Shown: in pieces, positions 1 to 10,423 of the stretch
How positions within the stretch are numbered: the first letter of the stretch is position 1
Layout: each line of letters begins with the position of its first letter
Assembly: GCA_025024175.1 (NCBI GenBank)
Contig: QCXZ01000041.1
Location: forward strand, 52,323,786-52,387,785
Reading direction: 5' to 3'
From: Rhyzopertha dominica
Lineage: Eukaryota; Arthropoda; Insecta; Coleoptera; Bostrichidae
Length of the DNA stretch: 64,000 nucleotides
Translations under genes and position numbers: made by a program
Notes under the pieces: generated by a model
Seen by the model: only the letters and a program-made list of their open reading frames with translations
The model's database searches: none
Told to the model about the DNA's origin: nothing

Positions 1-380
1 AATTCCGGTGTCTACCTGAAACACTTATACAATAAGAAAATTGTCCTATTGAAAAAATATGAGCTCATCGCAGACTGCTAAAATTGTTGTTGTCATGGTA
101 CCGATCGTATCGCACAGTGGTTGGAAAATCGGAAAAACTGACCAAAATATGAAGGTGTTAGAAATGTGAGGTGCAACAAAGAGTATCCCTCTGTAAGTAA
201 AAAATGACTTTGTCTCTGGATTCTAATTTCTTGTTCACCTTCTGAGATATTCAGGGCGGNTATTTTAAAAACCACCCTGCACATCGTGTAGAACCATCCC
301 CATCCCTCCCAAAATCGAAGACCTCCCGTTCAAATTCNACCTACCCTAACCTAGTTCTCACCCCTAACGATCACAACCAG

Positions 381-919
381 GTTTCCCCCCCNTGCATACC
401 GTAAAAACGAGCAGGCACCGCGTCATTACTCGGCTCAAGCGTAACGTCACGACCACGTACCGCCGGAAACGTCCGAATGAGGACCTCCTGCGCGCCTCCA
501 TCCAGAACATGGAGGTGATCCGAAGGAGACTGGCCGATCTCACGCGAGTCGCGCCGAGGACGCAGGCTCGGAGCAGCCACTGTCTGCTCGCGAGCTGCTG
601 CGAGTCGTGCACGACCGCGTACTCGGACTACTCGTTGGAGCGGAAAAAGTCGAGCCTTCGCGAGTTCATCGACCACGTCGCCAGGATATCCCAGTTCGAC
701 CTGGTGGGGAGGGAGGNGTGCGCCAGCAGGCGGGGGGGAGGGATGGATCTGACGTGGGCCAGTCCTTCGACCAGCAGCAGGATTAACAGTATTTTGGTTG
801 CTAGGGACGTGGTTTCGCAGTCGTTGAGCAAGATTAAGCACGATCTTGAGAATTCGATGTTGCTGGTGTCGAACAGTAGCTTGTACAGGCAACGTAGATC
901 GGGCAATCAGAGGTTTTAA
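381..919 (+). CDS. 3'-terminal coding exon of an unrecognised gene
   Basis: The frame is open from about 371 to a TAA at 917-919. A pyrimidine-rich stretch ending in CAG at 378-380 is a good splice acceptor, so I read this as a last exon rather than as a gene starting at the internal ATG at 509. The product is basic and Arg/Ser-rich, with an amphipathic stretch around MEVIRRRLADL, a Cys pair (SCCESC) and a C-terminus rich in Ser and Arg. A consensus poly(A) signal follows 257 bases downstream. I do not recognise the family, and no other exon of the gene lies in the window; the upstream exons must lie before base 1. One N falls inside the exon near 717. The antisense open frames over the same bases look like shadows of this GC-rich coding sequence. 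Confidence 0.55.
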
Positions 920-1175
920 CGGTTCTATGTCACAAAATTCAGTTTTTGATCGCCATACAGGGGGTTTGAGGAATTTAAATCTGTGTCTTGATGTTCAACT
1001 GTCGTATACTCTTGCTGATATCACTTTTTTTTGTATTTCAGGAACAGATATAAACTCCTCAAGCGTTGGTGATGGCCCAGTGACAATCAAAATTACACTG
1101 TGTTGAGCGTACGTGAGTCTATTCGAAGAGCCTGCAACAAATTCTCCTTGTGTATCGTGCTGGTGCAGTCCTGTG

Positions 1176-1181
1176 AATAAA
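1176..1181 (+). promoter_or_regulatory. poly(A) signal AATAAA
   Basis: A consensus AATAAA is followed about 20-30 bases later by a T/GT-rich stretch (TTTCTTGTGTTCTTT). This is the expected layout of a cleavage and polyadenylation site for the terminal exon at 381-919. Confidence 0.55.
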
Positions 1182-1200
1182 AACGCTTTCCAAACTAATT

Positions 1201-2114
1201 TCTTGTGTTCTTTATTCCTGCCATCAAAATCCAGAGTTTTGACCAGAACGTATTTACGTTAATAGATCGTTTTCCACGTAAATCTCGCTTTCATACTTAA
1301 AATCAAGTACATAAATGACTCAGATACCTACTAAATATTCAAAATATTCGCAATAAAATCAGTGAACTAGCTCTCTAATCTCTCAGTCAAACCCTTATCT
1401 GTTTCTCCCAACATTGAACTAACCAATCTGAGTTAAATTTAATCAATATTAAAAACTGTTCTGTTATTAGCACCTATTGTAGGTCTCCTAGAGAAGATGT
1501 AAGGATTAGCATCTACGCCTCTGATACAATAATTATAAAACACTGCACTTCTAGAAATGACAAGCTTAAGGTCCGAAAGAACAGGACAATTTGCTGTTGG
1601 ACTCGTATCTACACAACGGGTATAAAATAGTAACTACAAGTAACAGTTAGTTCTAAATCACTTCATTTGAAATACGAAGGGATCTATATGTATCTCGATG
1701 ATACAATTGCCATTAATGTTAATAATAATTTGCATGATATTGCATTAGAGATTGATGACACGTATTTAAAACTACGTCAATGTTTTTTTTTCTATTTTTC
1801 TCTGCGACCTTTACCAATCACTAACAAAAGCACATTTTAGGTTTGCATACTGAAAAAATTGCTTTATTCACTGTTACATATACTATGTATTAAACTTGTT
1901 TACCACCGTATCACCTGATGTTTTAATTATGGCTTATGCTTTAATATACTTTCTAAAATTTGCTCTAAATTTTCCTATAACAGCTAAAATTTGAGGGACA
2001 ATTCAAGCATTCACATCCAATCTTTGAGATTGTCTAGGAGTCGCCAAAGTAGTAACTATTGGTGCCCAATGTTTTATACTCATCTGCCAAGTAATGGTTT
2101 TGCGTTTGAATCGG
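1201..2114. other. AT-rich intergenic DNA
   Basis: No convincing ORF, splice-joined exon or transposon motif was seen. The sequence is AT-rich with scattered short A/T runs. Confidence 0.5.
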
Positions 2115-2575
2115 TCAGTAACTATACTTTAACACCATACAGTCATGGATATTTCTAACAACTCTAGCGATCTTAGGATCATCAGCATAAATAAATGTAC
2201 TGCATTCTATTGTGCGTGCCCCATCGTTAACGAAAATAACAACCAAAAAGTGAAGGTCCCGGAGTAGATCCTTGTACAACAGTATAGAGCTACGAACAAA
2301 AACCTCTATGGTCGACAATCTGATTTCGATCGTTTAACATTGAGTTTACTAAAAGTATACAAGGCTACCACATAATTCAAGATCAGTTTTTTTAGACGAA
2401 TGCAGAGGTTCACTGTATTAAATGCTTTACTAAGGTCTGACTACAATTTGCATTCTACTCTCTAAAAGTAATTTGATACAAAATGTGTGAATTTGCACAA
2501 AATAGTAGTTGTGGATCGCCCCTTGATAAATCCATCTTCCTCTGGTGCTATGATATTGAAGTCACCATAGAGAAG
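2115..2575 (-). pseudogene. Non-LTR retrotransposon fragment (endonuclease motif plus RT)
   Basis: Read on the minus strand, the order is a GDFN-like endonuclease motif (YGDFNI), then DGFIKGRSTT and SDLSKAFNTVN (the RT region ahead of and at the first catalytic block), then LHFLVVIFVND and FIYADDPKI, which carries the YADD catalytic box. These are landmarks of Jockey/CR1-type LINEs. The endonuclease motif sits only a few codons from RT motifs usually hundreds of residues away, so an internal deletion has joined them. Several stops and frame changes show it is dead. It lies just 3' of the first Gr gene. Confidence 0.7.
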
Positions 2576-2696
2576 GACAGAACCAGAGAAATCAAGCATC
2601 TCCAAATATTATATTATTTAATTATGTAACGAGGGCGTATTTTAGTTAATTTTTAATACACTTGTTACAATCAACAAAACATCAAATAACCATTGA

Positions 2697-3992
2697 CTAT
2701 AGTGTGAAAGATACATCAGTATGGAACTGTATGACCATTAATGCGTATAGTACTGCAGAAGCTAACGCCTGAAAGAATAAACTAGCTTAGATAAGTATCT
2801 AACAGATGGGTAAGATGTTTACCGCTCCAAGAAAATCATAATTCAACACAAAGAATCCACCAGGAGCAAATTTGAACTCATCATGTAGCAACTGAAGTCT
2901 AAAAACTGACACCTGAAACAAGCAATGATGTCCACTAGTATTTCTGTGCTAATTGTCTTACCTCATGCTTCACTTTAGGATGTTTCGAGCTAACCAGAAT
3001 TTTGAACAGTACATTTTTCGTGTTCCTCGCCTAAACCGAACAAAAATTAGAAATCTTAAACTCCAGACAAGGATTGGACTTACACAATTCATGCACCTAT
3101 CTGAATGATGGATGTAGCCCAAAAATTTAACGATACTGAAGCTACAAGTAAGCAGGGGTATTATTAGATTCTTACTAGATCTTCCATTAACCATTTGCAT
3201 GGAAGCATCCACCCAACTCAAGACACCTATGCTATAAGTAAAAGCGATAGCGGTGAGAACTTGCCAAGAATAAATTTGGTTTAATACGATGGCCACGTCA
3301 CAAAGATCGTGATGAAGGGTGGCTATAGTACGAATCGTTTTAAGCTTTTGAATCTCATCCTGAATACCAAGGCCCTGATTTCCCACTTCGGCAAGTATGT
3401 TTGCCATCTTCTCGAATAAGTGGGTTATAACGATCAAAAGTGAGCTGAATATAATTAGGACGACTATATCAACAGTGTGGATGTAGCTATATATTATCCA
3501 AATTCTAAGGAAACTTCCTAGAGTGTGCTTGTGAATGTCGTTAAGAAACAACTGGCTAGTTGAATAGGCTGCAAATACCAGAAATACAGTAGAAAACAAG
3601 AATAAAACTTGCCTCTTCATGTATTTAGTGTTTAAAGTTGAACCCGTAAGTGTTAGCTTGTATTCAATGTAACGCATCCTCTCCAGTATTTTAACTAACT
3701 TCCTCTGAGTCAAATTTTGCGATACGCTTACCACTAGCATGAATATAACGTCCAATAGAGTCAGCAGAGTGAAGAGTATGCCTAGAAAGCTTTGGTTCAA
3801 ATAGGGATTAGTAAAGATGTGAATATAAGCCGCAAAAGCCCATATTAGAAGCGATGCTACAGTAGCAAAGTCATTGTAAGCTTTGGAGTACGAAATCGCG
3901 TTTGCTTTGAAGGAGAACGAAGTTAAACAGAGACACTTTGAACAGAGAAAGATTGGACGCAGTACCAAGAATACCGCGCTTGTTGGCGGCAT
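2697..3992 (-). CDS. Gustatory receptor (7tm_7 family), 4 exons
   Basis: Exons on the minus strand are 3992-3084, 3030-2962, 2912-2823 and 2768-2697, joined at GT...AG sites (the first donor is GTAAGT) and all phase 0. The sum is 1137 nt, or 378 residues plus stop, a normal Gr length. The large first exon carries most of the hydrophobic segments. The third exon has FRLQLLHDEFKFAPGGFFVL and the last has LYALMVIQF, the insect Gr C-terminal pattern (usually TYhhhhhQF). Insect Grs are seven-helix ligand-gated cation channels in taste neuron membranes with a cytoplasmic N-terminus; the ligand cannot be read from sequence. The ATG at 3992 gives an open start in frame with the first helix. The nearest relative in the window is the truncated tandem copy just upstream. 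Confidence 0.88.
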
Positions 3993-4130
3993 TATGTAAA
4001 TAACTGACTGTGTAGTTAGCTGGAATCAATTTTGTTAATTTGGAAAGAAATGATTTTTCATCTAAATACAGCAATTTGCAGTGAAAGTGGATAGGTAATC
4101 TCGAAAAACGATAATTAGTGGTAATAATTT

Positions 4131-4662
4131 TGTGAAGTATGCTTTTACATTTAACAAAGTATCTAAAAGTTATTAGTACAGAGAAAAAATGTTTTGTGAG
4201 TTTGAAATTTGACCAGAGTAGTAGCCCTATCGATAATATGGTACTGAATTTGAATTATTAGTTCCCAGAAAGGTTCAAGAACAGAAGTTAATTGGCAAGC
4301 TTTTAATTTGTTTGTAAAATCCAATCCAAATCCAGGAATTTTGTTGTAAGCAGTGTTAGTAAATTACTCATGGATCTAATGTTTCGACGAAAAAAACTGA
4401 CGAAAACGAGGATCTAACTACAAAAATAGTTATTAAAAAATGCATAGTTGTATTATTAACTAATATTATTTTATAAAATTTTCCCTTTATCAATTACAAG
4501 AACAGAGGGAGGTGGCAAATTAGGTAACACATTAAAGGTTCGTACTTCGGGATGCTCTAAAATTCTTTCTAAAATACTTTTTATGTGTGCAAGGGCTGTA
4601 TTTGTCTATATTTTAAAGCAATAATAGTCTTATTACACTCAATAAAATAAAATCACATTTGC
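4131..4662. other. Spacer between tandem Gr copies
   Basis: AT-rich spacer with no ORF. Its left end continues the 5' flank of the first Gr gene, and similar flank sequence recurs upstream of the second copy. Confidence 0.5.
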
Positions 4663-5355
4663 CTATAGTGTCAAAGATACATCAGTATGAAACTCAATGA
4701 CCATTAAGGCATATAATACTGCAGAGGCTAACGCCTGAAAAAAAGCTAGCTTAGATCCAAAAGACAGGCAAAATGTTTACCGTTCCAAGAAAATCATAGT
4801 TTAACACGAAAAATCCACCTGGAGCAAATTTGATCTCATCATGTAGCAACTGAAGTCTGAAAACTGACACCTAAAACAAGCAATGACCTATATTTGTATT
4901 TCTGTGCCAATTACTTTACCTCATGCTTCACTTTAGGATGTTTTGAGCTGGTCAGAATCTTGGAGAGCACATTTTTCGTGTTTCTCACCTAAGCAGTAAA
5001 AAAAATGTAGAAATTTCTACAGCCAAGCAAGAATCGTACTTACACAATCCATGCACCTACTTGAGTGATAGATGTAGCCTAAAAACTTAACGATACTGAA
5101 GACACAAATTAACACAGGTATTATTGTATTTTTACTAAATCTTCCATTAACTATTTGCATGGAAGCGTCCACCCAGCTGAAGACACCTATGATATAAGTA
5201 AAAGCGATTGCTATGAGCGCTTGCCAGGAATAAATTTCATTTAGCACGATGGCTACATCACAATCATCCTGATGAAGTTGGGCTATAACATGAATTGTTG
5301 TGAGCTTTTGAATCTCATCCTGATCTCCTAGTTCAGCAAGTATTGTTGACCTCAT
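4663..5355 (-). pseudogene. Tandem Gr copy lacking its 5' half
   Basis: Exons 5355-5044, 4988-4920, 4870-4781 and 4734-4663 keep intact splice sites, identical 69/90/72-nt exon lengths and the stop codon of the neighbouring gene at 2697-3992. The last exon ends with a nearly identical peptide. The joined frame is open but encodes only about 180 residues: after ATG it starts at the stretch equivalent to ANILAEVG, so roughly 200 N-terminal residues with the first helices are missing. The 5' flank (GTGTAGTTAGCTGGAA) still matches that of the full gene, so the deletion removed sequence immediately after the start region. It is most likely non-functional as a receptor, although a short transcript is possible. 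Confidence 0.8.
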
Positions 5356-5742
5356 TGTGTAAATGACTGATTGTGTAGTTAGCTGGAAAAGCTTGAATCA
5401 ATCTTGTCGATTAGCAATTAACAATTTTCAGTGAATGGGTAATCTTGAAATAAAGGGTAAATGATAATGAATGCTTTTATATTTGGGAAAGTAATATATA
5501 GTTCTCCCAATCTTCTAAGGTTAAATTTGCCACCCTGAAATATCTACATAAAAATGTTATTGCGTGTAACACCCAGTAATTATAATTGTCAATATAAATA
5601 TTTATATTTTTCTACAATAAAAAGTCAGCCAAATGTATAATTTGAATAAGTCTCTGACTTATTTTATATAGTTTCTATATTTGTGTTGATTTATGAGCTC
5701 ATATATCTAACCGTATATTTTATGGAAATGCTGAATTAAGCT

Positions 5743-7361
5743 TCAGATATTTTTAAATCTCCAATTGAACTGCACTAGTATTGCTAAATATGTTCCAATA
5801 GCACCGGTCATCTAAAACGGAAGCGGTATTAGGAATATGGTATACAACAAGTATTACAGAAGTAAGATTTACAGAAAGTAGAAGGGGAAAGTCAACTGAA
5901 AAGAACCCTCCCGCTGTAATTTTTAAATCCTCGTGTAGTACCTGTAGCTGAAAAGAGTACATCTGAAAGGAACAAGAAAACTGAGTTAATTTTCTTGAAA
6001 CATTATATATTAATGTGCATATAAGTCCTTTGAGGAACCCCAAGTAAAAAGTGTCAGTTGAAGTAATGAAGAGACTTTCTTGGTGAAGAACAGCCTTTTA
6101 CCTCAAATGATTTAAAACATCATGTTTGGTATATGTACATTTACCTCTTTTCTGACTTGCTTATTAACTGATGAACTTCTCATTTCGGCCAAAGTTATTC
6201 TGATTGATTCAGCCTAAAATTGCAGGTAAGTTGAATAGCGCGAAATAACGCATTATTTCAAGTATGACGATATATCAATCACCTGTATCGTGCATCTCCT
6301 ACAAATCATGATCAGAATAACCTTCATAGAAACAACTGGGGTCGCAATTGTCAAGAACGTGTACACATGATTAAACTCAAACTGGTTAATAGCCAAGACC
6401 AGCTCAAAAACGTGCACGACCACGAAAGCAAAGAATCCACCAAAAGCTATCAGCAGCTGCAATGAAAAATTTCTCTTGTTGTATCTCACGAGTTCGCAAA
6501 GTCTTTGATGGATTATCTGCAGCTCAATCAGCGCCTCCTTCTGCTCGGGCCAGCTGATTTTGGCAATGTCCTTTAAGGTTTCGTTGATTTTGCTGAACAT
6601 GTGGGCTAAAACACCGAAAGGTACTGAGTAATTCATGTGCAAGACGCCGTAGCCAATCGAGGAAAAATGTAAGGTGAACAGCACGGCTATCACTATGGAT
6701 GAGTGGTACTCGTGGATATTCCTAGCGTTAATGGAGAGTATTAGAAGTGATCTGGCGGAGGACAGTACTTCGGGAATGCAAGCTATAAGCGTCAGTTTCT
6801 TTAGGTGTTTGTAGTCCAGCGGTTTGCACGTATTTCCGAAATTTTCTTCGATTTTTTGCAGCTCGTCCCAGAACTTCACTATTTTCTGTGAGTTTAACTT
6901 ATGGAATAGAGCAATTACTCCGAAGGTGAGTATGTCTATTAATGCCACGAAGTTTTGAACGACCTTGTAGACGCGACTTGCTTTTGTCCCAAATAATATG
7001 AGGTATCTAAAAACAATAATGTTTCAATGAAAAAGAACTATCCTCAGCAATTCATATTCAAGTAAAATCTTGAAGCAGGTAAACCACATTCTGAAGCTGT
7101 TTTTGAACAATCAAACTCATTGGTTTTTTAGTTATTAAATGTTGCTCGTTTCAGTAAAACAGTTCTTACAGAAGGCTACTAATTAAGATGGAAATACCTG
7201 ACTTTGAAGAACTCCAATCCTAGCATGATAGCAAAAACATGAACTGCGAACATCAGATGTCTACGGACTCTAGAACATTCTGATGTCACAAAAAAGCCAT
7301 AGGTACGTGACAGTACATGAAACAGCGCAGTAGCAGAAACGATGCTGTTTGATTTCGTCAT
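5743..7361 (-). CDS. Gustatory receptor (7tm_7 family), 5 exons
   Basis: Exons are 7361-7198, 7006-6283, 6213-6145, 5962-5873 and 5811-5743. The first join is inside a codon (FFKV-R-YLILFG) and the other joins are phase 0. The sum is 1116 nt, or 371 residues plus stop. C-terminal landmarks are YSFQLQVLHEDLKITAGGFF and TYLAILVQF, the second a good fit to the insect Gr TYhhhhhQF signature. Unlike the other Gr genes here it has an extra 5' intron, and it is divergent from them, so it represents a separate subfamily in the cluster. The start at 7361 is the first ATG ahead of a signal-free hydrophobic N-terminus, as usual in Grs. The ligand is unknown. Confidence 0.88.
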
Positions 7362-8057
7362 TGCAATAAAGCAAATGTAACTACACGAACTAATGGAGCC
7401 CTTTTAAAAGAGTGAAGAAATCTTTTAAGATAGTTACGTTTGATTAACCCGGTAAAGATGTGATGACTTGATAATTACAAAGAAGCAACCAGACCAGAAT
7501 ATCGGGGCGTATCTAATTTTAATAATTCCTGGGTATGCTTTTCAATTAATTTAAGTGTTCAGTGAATCCTCTGATTAATTAAATGCAAAAATAAATTTAA
7601 AATGACGCGTTTATAAAGCTTTAAAGATTAAGCAACTGTTATTGCAAGGGACAAGCTGATATTACAAATTTTTACATACCATTTTTTATAAATAAACAGC
7701 ATAAGCTTTGTTATTTATCATTTCATTTTGTGCTTATTTATTCCTTAGACTTCATTGTAACGATCCTTTAGTGTGGCGTCACGTATTCTTCAATGTATGC
7801 CTTTGCTGATAATACTCAGCTGGTTTATTTTTTTTTGTTAGGTTTAATGGAATGCTGTTACTTTGATTTGTAGGTATTTTATTTCTGAAGTTTCCTAATT
7901 TTTGGCTTATAAAAGCACTTAATAATAAATTGATCTTATGGACATTTATTGAGGTGTCAATTAAGTTTTAACAAAGCAGAAGGTGATGAATAGAGTTTTT
8001 CGTTTACAGAAATATATGCTAACGACATTGCTAGTTGGACTCTTCTTATATAAGCAT
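7362..8057. other. Gr intergenic spacer
   Basis: AT-rich, with no ORF or Gr-like exon seen on either strand. It must contain the promoter of the gene starting at 7361 and the 3' end of the gene ending at 8058; no clear TATA box was singled out. Confidence 0.5.
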
Positions 8058-9415
8058 TTAAGATGGCTGAAAAGCTAACTGTCTGACATTACTACTGAAG
8101 GAGTAGTTTTTATTTCTTCCTGAAAACTGCAGCAAGATAATGATGTATGTCGCTAGGGCACCAACTATCTAAAAATAAAGTAAATCAGCTATACTCGTTG
8201 CTTCCAAATACACCAACAATATTTGGCATTAATAAAAATATTTTGTGTTACATACAGACGATAACAAAGTGTAGTCGAGCGGAAACAGTCCACCAGCTGT
8301 TATGGCTACTTCATCATGAATCAGTTGAACGCTGAAAGAGTGAATCTTAAAAAAAAATCGTGTTAGACCATGCAAACCTTTTTTTCTTGGACGTTACCTG
8401 ACGTGATAAACTGATATTTTTACAACTGACTATTGCTTTAAAAAGAACTTTATGAATTGCATTGGCCTGGAAAATTGAGTGAAAAAAGACTAAAACTCCA
8501 CCATATTTAACGTTGTCTTACCTCCATTATGCAATCCTTTGCAACCATGACATTCAAGAGCATGCTAGAGCTTATCAACGACGTTGTTAAAACAGTAATT
8601 CCAAATAATTCCCAATTATAAGCAGATACTTCAACTGAGAAAGAAGAAACCAAATTAAAGGAACTGAGAACGAAGAAGACAAAGAACTCTGTTATCTGGA
8701 CCAGCAACTGGCTACTAAAAGCCTTATTTGCTGTTTTAATAGACCAATTGAGCTTCACCCTGGCTCTGAACAATATTTTCAGCATCCTCTCATCTAAATT
8801 CCCCCCGTCGCATATTTTCAGGTTCACCAGAGCAAGTAGTTGTTTGATTACTGTGAAACAAGAGCAATAGTGCGTAATGGTGAGGAACCCCACAAATCGA
8901 ACGTATAAAAACACGAAAAACATATATCCGTAGGTGTTAACCCCCATGATGCTATTATAGATTTCATGCTGGATGGTCATCGTTAAAAGAATTAGAGATG
9001 GAATGCTAATCACCAACATTCGTATGAAGATCTTCCTATGGTTTAGCTCTAGTCCCATTCGACTCAAGTGTTTTTCTACGGAATACAATTCATTCCAAAC
9101 CGCGACTATGTTATGGCATTGAAGCTTCTCACATACGACACCCACTGTGATATTCACCACGTCAACAGTATTAAAGATCCTGTAAACGATGATGGTGAAA
9201 GTGTGGGTCACTACAATCCTCGACTTGAGTGTATCACCAAAAAGCTTAAGATTCAGTATCAAGATTATGAGTTGAATTGATGATGAAATAAAGAACCTCG
9301 GTCTGCTGATAACAAGTCGCTTACGATTTGCCGAGGTTTTTATTATGTAAGGACAAAATCCAAGAAATCTGCAAAGGGCGAAGAATACTCGTGTAAGTGT
9401 GAACACGTCGGACAT
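8058..9415 (-). CDS. Gustatory receptor (7tm_7 family), 4 exons
   Basis: Exons are 9415-8522, 8466-8398, 8345-8256 and 8168-8058. All joins are phase 0 with GT-AG ends, giving 1164 nt or 387 residues plus stop. The first exon holds six hydrophobic stretches. The third exon carries FSVQLIHDEVAITAGGLFPL and the last carries TYIIILLQF, the Gr signature, followed by a longer hydrophilic tail (about 20 residues) than in the first two loci. It is closely similar throughout to the gene at 10424-11810, including N-terminal SLTQ/TLTR and FKHLQ/EKLQC segments and the elongated tail, so the two are a recent tandem pair. It is a membrane chemoreceptor by family; the ligand is unknown. Confidence 0.9.
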
Positions 9416-9781
9416 TTTCGAACTTATTGGAGAGGTTGGGTGGCTTTGAAAACATTTATAAGCGCTACGAAGATTGCGATGGGGTTGTTAGTTAGCCCAA
9501 CAGAGCGCACAATATGTTTGTTACGCTTTAGTTGGTGGGAACAATGGTTTAATGTTTAAATTAAATTCTAACCTGTTCTGAAGGTAAACTAGATTCTTTC
9601 TAAAACCAACATGAATTGTCCTCATCTATTCATTTTAAATAATCCATGTTTTAAAGCAATATTCTATATTTTTACTATAAGATTGTATCAATATTTTTTA
9701 TTTCCAAACCAAACACTTCATCAGTGCAGGCATTTTAAATTAAACGCGATGCTATTCATCTTAGAGCATTCCTGAGTCCTT
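9416..9781. other. Spacer upstream of Gr gene
   Basis: AT-rich spacer. No gene was seen apart from possible decayed flank of the adjacent Penelope-like fragment. Confidence 0.45.
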
Positions 9782-10060
9782 TTACTTTAAGAAAGTATGT
9801 TTGATATCGAAGAGAGGTAAACTGCCATTGCTTTCCAATTCCATAGTAAATTTATTGTTAGGATTTTGACTGTTCAAATGATCGAGAAACTCTTCTATGC
9901 CGTAGAGCCAAATAACAAAAGTATCATCTACATATCTATACCAACATTTTGGCTTAAACTGGAAACTCTGGATCGCTACCTCTTCAAAAATTTTTATATC
10001 TGAAATACTAGGGTTTCTCTTACAGACATAATTAGTGATTTGTGGTAAACTTAGTAACAA
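9782..10060 (-). pseudogene. Penelope-like element RT fragment
   Basis: The minus strand encodes about 90 residues containing KCWYRYVDDTFVIW, followed by LDHLNSQNPNNKFTMELE and LPLFDI. The RYVDDTF...IW box followed by a conserved HLNS-hP-hxFTME stretch is typical of Penelope-like element (PLE) reverse transcriptases, not of LINE RTs (FADD/YADD with GVPQGS). No GIY-YIG endonuclease or other RT blocks are attached. It is a short remnant lying between two related Gr genes, so it inserted after or during their duplication. Confidence 0.75.
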
Positions 10061-10423
10061 ACAAATTCGTTAAGTTATTATTCTTTAAGCAAGCAATAAA
10101 TCCATTACAAAAAATAAATAGAGGGCATTCTGGAATACATAAAAAATTCAAAATTGAGCTTTAAGTTTGATATAGTTAATATATGCAGCAAATTATACGA
10201 ATTCTAACTTTAGAGGCAGTACAGTTGATTTTATCATACTCAGTAAACATATTGGTAACGATTTTAGTGGACTTATTGAGTACTTATTGAGCCAAAAAAG
10301 CTATTACAGAAAAAGGTTGCGTTATTATTCAACCGAACAGTATCGATTTAATACTCTTAAAAGCAAACATCAATGGTACGATGACAAGCAATACAGTAAA
10401 GAGCTACCATAAATAAAAGGATT
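10061..10423. other. Spacer between PLE remnant and Gr gene
   Basis: AT-rich with no ORF. It includes the 3' flank of the Gr gene ending at 10424. Confidence 0.45.

Noticed and set aside
371..906. Long minus-strand frames opposite the first exon
   Set aside because: Antisense shadows of a GC-rich coding exon; Pro/Arg-rich with no motif.
846..1106. Plus-strand 86-codon frame overlapping the terminal exon and its 3' UTR
   Set aside because: Different frame from the better supported exon, and low-complexity Cys/Thr-rich composition.
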